From assembly GCA_022266195.1 (NCBI GenBank), contig WHVY01000001.1, positions 9,362,001 to 9,426,000 on the forward strand: a stretch of 64,000 nucleotides of DNA, read 5' to 3'. Of the stretch, positions 59,961-64,000 are shown one piece after another; position 1 is the first letter of the stretch; each line of letters starts with the position of its first letter. Both the position numbers and the translations under genes were made by a program. The stretch is from Tetranychus cinnabarinus. Taxonomy: Eukaryota; Arthropoda; Arachnida; Trombidiformes; Tetranychidae. The notes under the pieces were generated by a model. The model was not told where the DNA came from. It searched no databases and saw only the letters and a program-made list of their open reading frames with translations.

Positions 59961-61721
59961 ATGAATTGTGAAGTTTGTGGAAACGCCAATGATGGAAATT
60001 ATAAAATACATTCGTGTTTCACTATTATTTGTTCCCAATGCTCATCACATTGTAATGAGTGTAAAAAGTGTAATTGTTCATTGGACGATTGCTTCGAAAT
60101 CACATTGAAGAATTGTGCCTATTCACATATTTGCAAATCAATGGCAGTTGTGCATTGCAAATGCAAAAATATATTCATGTGTGACAATGACTATTTTAAA
60201 ACACATCTAGGAAGCGTTGATTGTGCAAAGGAATTGGTAACAACATTCCAGCCAGATGTGTGTCAGAAATGTAATATTTTTCTGGTAAATTACATTGGTA
60301 CGATGCAATTATGCAACGGGTGTTGGATGGACATGGACGATCGGCATAGTTATATTAATGTAACAGAAGACGCCATGAAAAAAATTGACGAATGCCTACT
60401 AAATGATTCGATTACATCTTATGATATCAAGATTAAAACCATTGAACAGTATAATTTTGGCCAATTTCAAGCAATTTCGAATAGGATCGAGCATTTTCAA
60501 AATGCGTTTTTCGCTAAATATAAAGGCGATTGCGATAATATGATGGAAAGAATTAATCAATTTTCTGATCGCTCATCAAATTCTATTGCATTGAAATATT
60601 TGAAAGCTGCTGTTGGCAATAAACAGATACAATTATCAACTGTTTTACAAAAAATCAAAGAATGGAAGAAACTAAATGCAGTTCGTTTTCATTTACCAAA
60701 GATAACATTTAAAGAAACCAATGATGCGAATGGATTTCCCAAATTTGAAATCAGTGTTGAGATGGTCAATCCTGATGAAATAATGATGCATAATTTCATG
60801 GCACCAATTGCATTGCCTCCACCGATTCCAACGTCAAGTGTTCCTATGTCATTGGAATCAGGTCAAAGTAGGGCGAATTCTCCTATTCATTCTCCATTTC
60901 GTGCTGCATATGTAAAGCATATTTTACCTGCAGATGAGCAAAATTGGCACTCAACGCAAATTACGTATTTGCGTGATCCATTTTGGATTTATGTTGTAAA
61001 TACGGAATTAAAACAATCACGAGATGTAGCATTAGGTATTTTAGCAAATAAACCTAAATTGCTAAATGCCCGAAATGTTCATATCAATGAATACTATATT
61101 GTTAAAGATTGGTTTCGTAAACAAATATCATATAAAAGAGCAATTTGCTTAGGCAAACGGGCCAGTGAAAAAAAGAACATTTATATACAATTTATTGATT
61201 ATGGCAATAAATGTTGGGTCGATGATACCGATTGCTTTGATTATCCTGAAAGCATTAAAGACGTTTGTTGCACTATCCAATTGGTCAAAATGGCAGGAAT
61301 TGCGCCGATATCAAATTATTGTTTCCTAGCAAAAGAGGCTAAAGCAATTAGGGAATTTATTGAAAAAAACATGATGCCACCACAAAATGCCATAAAGATT
61401 AAGCCAATTCTCGAAACTGATAATGAAGGGATATTTTGCCAATTCAAATCCAACATTAAAGGCGAGGAAAAAGATTGGGGTGAGCACCTCATTGCCAATG
61501 GTTTTGGTAAAAGAGTTGGCGATCCATCAAATTGTTTTATAGCAGATTCCGATTATTGTTATTCGTTTCACTTTGATAACAAAACAAACAAAATTTGTAT
61601 ATGCGATAAAGATCATCATTGCCCATATTGCAGAGTTGCGCATTCACTTTCAACATGCAAAGTTCTTCTTGATAAATTGAAGAATGCGAATTACTCTTCA
61701 TCAGATTCTGAATCTCATTAA
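59961..61721 (+). CDS. RING-like / B-box-like / Tudor-domain protein with C-terminal zinc knuckle
   Basis: An intronless 586-aa frame; the ATG at 59961 precedes MNCEVCG, and the frame is open a little upstream without another ATG. Residues 3 to about 50 form a RING-like cysteine array (CEVCG, CSQCSSHCNECKKCNC), about 60-130 a second Cys/His region (HICK, HCKCKNIFMCDNDYFKTHL, CQKC, CNGCW) with a B-box-like look. Residues 130-260 are helical. About 313-500 is an extended Tudor domain: FWIYVVN, then YIQFIDYGNKCWVDD, the aromatic-cage and GN signature. Near 551 CPYCRVAHSLSTC has CX2CX3HX4C knuckle spacing. RING plus Tudor occurs in RNF17/Qin-type germline piRNA factors, where Tudor binds dimethylarginine tails of Piwi proteins. 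Assignment to that pathway is inference. It may be a retrocopy-derived family, as its paralogue at 63070 is also intronless. Confidence 0.8.
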   Translation: MNCEVCGNANDGNYKIHSCFTIICSQCSSHCNECKKCNCSLDDCFEITLKNCAYSHICKSMAVVHCKCKNIFMCDNDYFKTHLGSVDCAKELVTTFQPDVCQKCNIFLVNYIGTMQLCNGCWMDMDDRHSYINVTEDAMKKIDECLLNDSITSYDIKIKTIEQYNFGQFQAISNRIEHFQNAFFAKYKGDCDNMMERINQFSDRSSNSIALKYLKAAVGNKQIQLSTVLQKIKEWKKLNAVRFHLPKITFKETNDANGFPKFEISVEMVNPDEIMMHNFMAPIALPPPIPTSSVPMSLESGQSRANSPIHSPFRAAYVKHILPADEQNWHSTQITYLRDPFWIYVVNTELKQSRDVALGILANKPKLLNARNVHINEYYIVKDWFRKQISYKRAICLGKRASEKKNIYIQFIDYGNKCWVDDTDCFDYPESIKDVCCTIQLVKMAGIAPISNYCFLAKEAKAIREFIEKNMMPPQNAIKIKPILETDNEGIFCQFKSNIKGEEKDWGEHLIANGFGKRVGDPSNCFIADSDYCYSFHFDNKTNKICICDKDHHCPYCRVAHSLSTCKVLLDKLKNANYSSSDSESH

Positions 61722-62045
61722 TATACGATTCATGTAATTCATGATAAATTTCATTGAATTTTATCTATTTTCATTTGTATTTGATTCATTATGTAAGCCA
61801 AATCAAACATATAACATTTGACAATTAGAATTTCTTCATATTATTGTTTAAATTTGATGTAATTTTTTATAAAATTGAACTTTCATATCCATATCGTTTA
61901 TAATTACATTGAACATTTCGATTTGAACATTGCTTTATTTGTCAATTTGCTTTTTCGTGAAATGTGTGTTGATGTTTTCAATTGCATATTATAAAGTGAA
62001 ACGAACTATGGTTGAGAGTCGACAGTCAAAGATGTGAAAATTTGA
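61722..62045. other. Convergent intergenic region
   Basis: 3' sides of the Tudor gene (plus) and the zinc-finger-like gene (minus). AT-rich, no other feature seen. Confidence 0.4.
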
Positions 62046-62790
62046 TTAACGATGGTATGTTTTAATGTGAAGTGAAAGATTATTCACAAGTGAGAATAAT
62101 TTGACCGGTTTGCAATACAAGCAAACTACATTGTAAAACAGAGGGAAGACATGATCATGAACTATGCTGTGTCTCGAATTAACCGTTTTTATACAATCAT
62201 GATCAGCATTGCACATATAATAACGCTCTGGATAATGTGGATTTTGGAAACACAAAATGTGTCTTTCTATCACAGTATTGCTTTCTTCTTTTCGCTTTTT
62301 TTGTCTAGTTTGCTTATCCAGAATGTAATAATGGAAACGTTTTCCTTTAACTTGCAGCGATTGTAAGAAATCGTCTTTGTTGATACATCCAGGCAATGAA
62401 TCTGTAGATGCATTTGAATGCAATTTTGTAAATCTTTGATGCTGAAATGATCGTAATTTGCCAATCAGAACATCAAATTGTGTTGTATTAATTCGTTTAT
62501 TGTTTTTCAATTCCAGTTTCACTTTAATAACTTTAAATAGCTTTAGAATCCAGCTTGCATTGAAGCGACCAATCACAACATTTTTGAAATTTTCTAATTC
62601 AAAACGCTGTAACAATTTACAAGCTGCAATAACGAATTTTTCGGGCGTTGGGTTTGCATTCAAACCAAGAAGAACATAAAATTCAATCTGCAATGATATT
62701 GTATCAGGATTAGCTTAGGAAAAGTATACAATTGAATTTACTTACCACATAATCATTAATTAATTTTGCTGACCATGTTTCTCTGTCCAT
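62046..62790 (-). CDS. Small basic protein with C-terminal C2H2-like finger, function unknown
   Basis: Two exons, 62746-62790 and 62046-62687, with a 58-nt intron (donor GTAAGT, acceptor ATTGCAG), give 228 aa. Exon 1 encodes MDRETWSAKLINDYV. The middle is Lys/Arg-rich with a KKRKEE run. The C-terminal 60 residues hold two Cys/His clusters: YMCNADHDC followed by RHSIVHDH, and VVCLYCKPVKLF followed by LHIKTYH, the latter with C2H2 spacing of CX2C then HX4H. I recognise no family. It is transcribed towards the Tudor gene and away from the RING paralogue. It may be a fast-evolving nuclear or RNA-binding protein; that is a guess from composition only. Confidence 0.65.
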
Positions 62791-63069
62791 AATCAATTAC
62801 AGTAATTGCTAACAATTCAAAATTAAACTAAAACACAACTGAAATATAAATGCTATGAAATAATTGCATTATTTGCATCGATAATATGCATTAGTCATTT
62901 GTTTATTGTGTTAGAAATGTTTGTATCGCAGCACATCGAATTAGATATTGACTATCAGCTATCAATCCTAATCTATTTGTTAAATTTCAATTTTAGCGCT
63001 TAGCTGGGTTTCTATAGAAACAGATATGAGAGATCTGAAATTAAATATTTAAATTGCGAAAAAGATAAA
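62791..63069. promoter_or_regulatory. Bidirectional intergenic region
   Basis: Only 279 nt separate the divergent start codons of the zinc-finger-like gene (62790, minus) and the RING paralogue (63070, plus), so a shared promoter is likely. It contains AGCGCT at 62995-63000 and TTTCTATAGAAAC at 63009-63021, which resemble a GCGC word and TTTCTATGGAGAC at 59698-59710 upstream of the Tudor gene. Confidence 0.4.
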
Positions 63070-63777
63070 ATGTTTTGCTCAAATTGTGAAAAGGAAATTG
63101 AGCAAATGTTCAATATTCATTGTTGTTTAAATTTAATTTGTGCTTCATGTGCTTTGACAGCGATAAAATGTTCTATTTGTCATCAAACAATGCAAGACGA
63201 AAATCTTCTAACAGTATCTTTCATCGTCAAGTGTCATTTTTTCTCACATTGTTCAAGTGGTGCTTATCTTCATTGTTCTTGCTTTGACTTCAATTTATGT
63301 GAATCACATTATATCAAAATTCATGAATTTTCCAATGGACAGTGTTCGAAAAACCAGTTATCAAAGCGTTGGCAAATTTGTTCAGGCTGTGAAAATCATA
63401 TAGCAAATTTCATTGGTTTCAATAACGTCTTTCTTTGCTTGATGTGTACACATGCAAACCTAAAGAGCGATAGTTTCATGCCGATTACAAGTTATATTGA
63501 CAACAAGCTTCAATTCTTGATAAATATTATGACATCTACGGTTGGCGATCGAAAAATTGAGCTGTTGCCTGCTTACTGGCAAATCAAAAATGCAGTTGAT
63601 AACAAGTACATTGATGTTGATAAATTGATTTTGAAATTGGATTTTTGGATTGCTAATGCAATAAACAACTCAGAAAGCCGGGTTTTCTTAAATGAGCAAA
63701 GTCAAGATGTTACCATTTATGATTTGGATAGCTTGCTCATGGATATATGTGCTTTCAATTTACGTGATTCAATATGA
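63070..63777 (+). CDS. RING/B-box-like paralogue lacking the Tudor domain
   Basis: An intronless 235-aa frame with an ATG at 63070. The N-terminal cysteine pattern (MFCSNCEKEIEQMFNIHCCL, CASCALTAIKCSICHQTM) and the second Cys/His region (KCHFFSHC, HCSCFDFNLCESHYIKIHEF, CSGCENHIANFIGFNNVFLC) align along their length with the protein at 59961. The helical part also aligns (YWQIKNAVDNKYIDVDKLI against the KAAVGNKQIQLSTVLQKIKE stretch). It then stops just before the region where the other protein enters its linker and Tudor domain. It could be a complete short paralogue, a gene with a downstream exon beyond the window, or a degenerating copy. Sequence after 63777 shows no Tudor motif before the window ends. 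Confidence 0.7.
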   Translation: MFCSNCEKEIEQMFNIHCCLNLICASCALTAIKCSICHQTMQDENLLTVSFIVKCHFFSHCSSGAYLHCSCFDFNLCESHYIKIHEFSNGQCSKNQLSKRWQICSGCENHIANFIGFNNVFLCLMCTHANLKSDSFMPITSYIDNKLQFLINIMTSTVGDRKIELLPAYWQIKNAVDNKYIDVDKLILKLDFWIANAINNSESRVFLNEQSQDVTIYDLDSLLMDICAFNLRDSI

Positions 63778-64000
63778 TTGTGACTATCATACCAATAAAT
63801 GTTCTTTGCATTTCAAATATAATTGTCAACTGAACATGAACAGCAATCAAAGTTTATTCAATAAATGCAAATACATCATCATAAATTATTCAATTCTCTT
63901 GCAAGATTATTTATTTCATGTATTGTTTGATAGGGAGATTTCGTTTTTCTACTCATTCTATTTACTATATATTCTGGACATAAAATGCCATCCCGTGTAA
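63778..64000. other. Region after the RING paralogue to window end
   Basis: AT-rich sequence. The open frame running to the edge from 63692 overlaps the paralogue in another frame and is not supported. Confidence 0.4.

Noticed and set aside
1..64000. tRNA, rRNA or CRISPR features
   Set aside because: I saw no cloverleaf-type T-arm/acceptor combinations, no rRNA words and no regularly spaced direct repeats; the sequence is eukaryotic nuclear DNA.

Overview
The window is AT-rich eukaryotic nuclear DNA from an animal. It holds cytosolic methionyl-tRNA synthetase, two Hey-type bHLH-Orange factors, trypsin-fold proteases, a Spot14/MID1IP1 protein, mitochondrial ribosomal protein L2, and RING/Tudor proteins. 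Many introns are only 60-100 nt with GTAAG donors, and intergenic DNA is rich in CATCAT and TTGATTAA-type words. This fits a compact arthropod genome. A mite of the spider-mite type is my best guess, but that is inference.

Layout. 0-1.3 kb: N-terminal part of MARS1 (minus), cut by the window edge. 2.2-13.2 kb: two tandem Hey genes (minus) with a duplicated upstream module, high-affinity-type Su(H) sites, and an orphan third copy of the module between them. 17.6-20.1 kb: an eight-exon secreted protein with two S1 domains, one intact and one catalytically dead. 20.1-35.2 kb: mostly non-coding, with one gene (MID1IP1-like, plus strand, 29.1 kb) and a block at 32.7-33.5 kb that is an inverted, nearly identical copy of 7.5-8.1 kb.

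35.2-49.6 kb is an accessory, repeat-dominated region. It contains a decayed ORF, a short secreted cysteine protein missed by simple ORF calling, a 1.5-kb Tigger/pogo-like transposon with perfect terminal repeats, and a secreted M28 peptidase. These are followed by two tandem copies of a long palindrome whose central spacers are inverted relative to each other, and by a fragment of TFIIE-alpha. Last is a retroelement derivative with two 517-bp LTRs in inverted, not direct, orientation, flanked by a 4-bp target duplication. Its LTR carries a dense series of unrelated perfect stem-loops, nearly all with exactly three-nucleotide loops. I regard this as the most unusual structure in the window.

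50.1-57 kb: mRpL2 (plus, three exons) and a secreted two-VWC protein (minus, four exons). 60-63.8 kb: an intronless RING-like/B-box-like/Tudor protein, a divergent two-exon zinc-finger-like protein, and a second intronless RING/B-box-like paralogue lacking the Tudor domain. Tudor-RING proteins of this general kind act in germline piRNA pathways; that role is inferred here.

Exon boundaries were read by eye from GT/AG sites and frame continuity. No transcript or database evidence was available.
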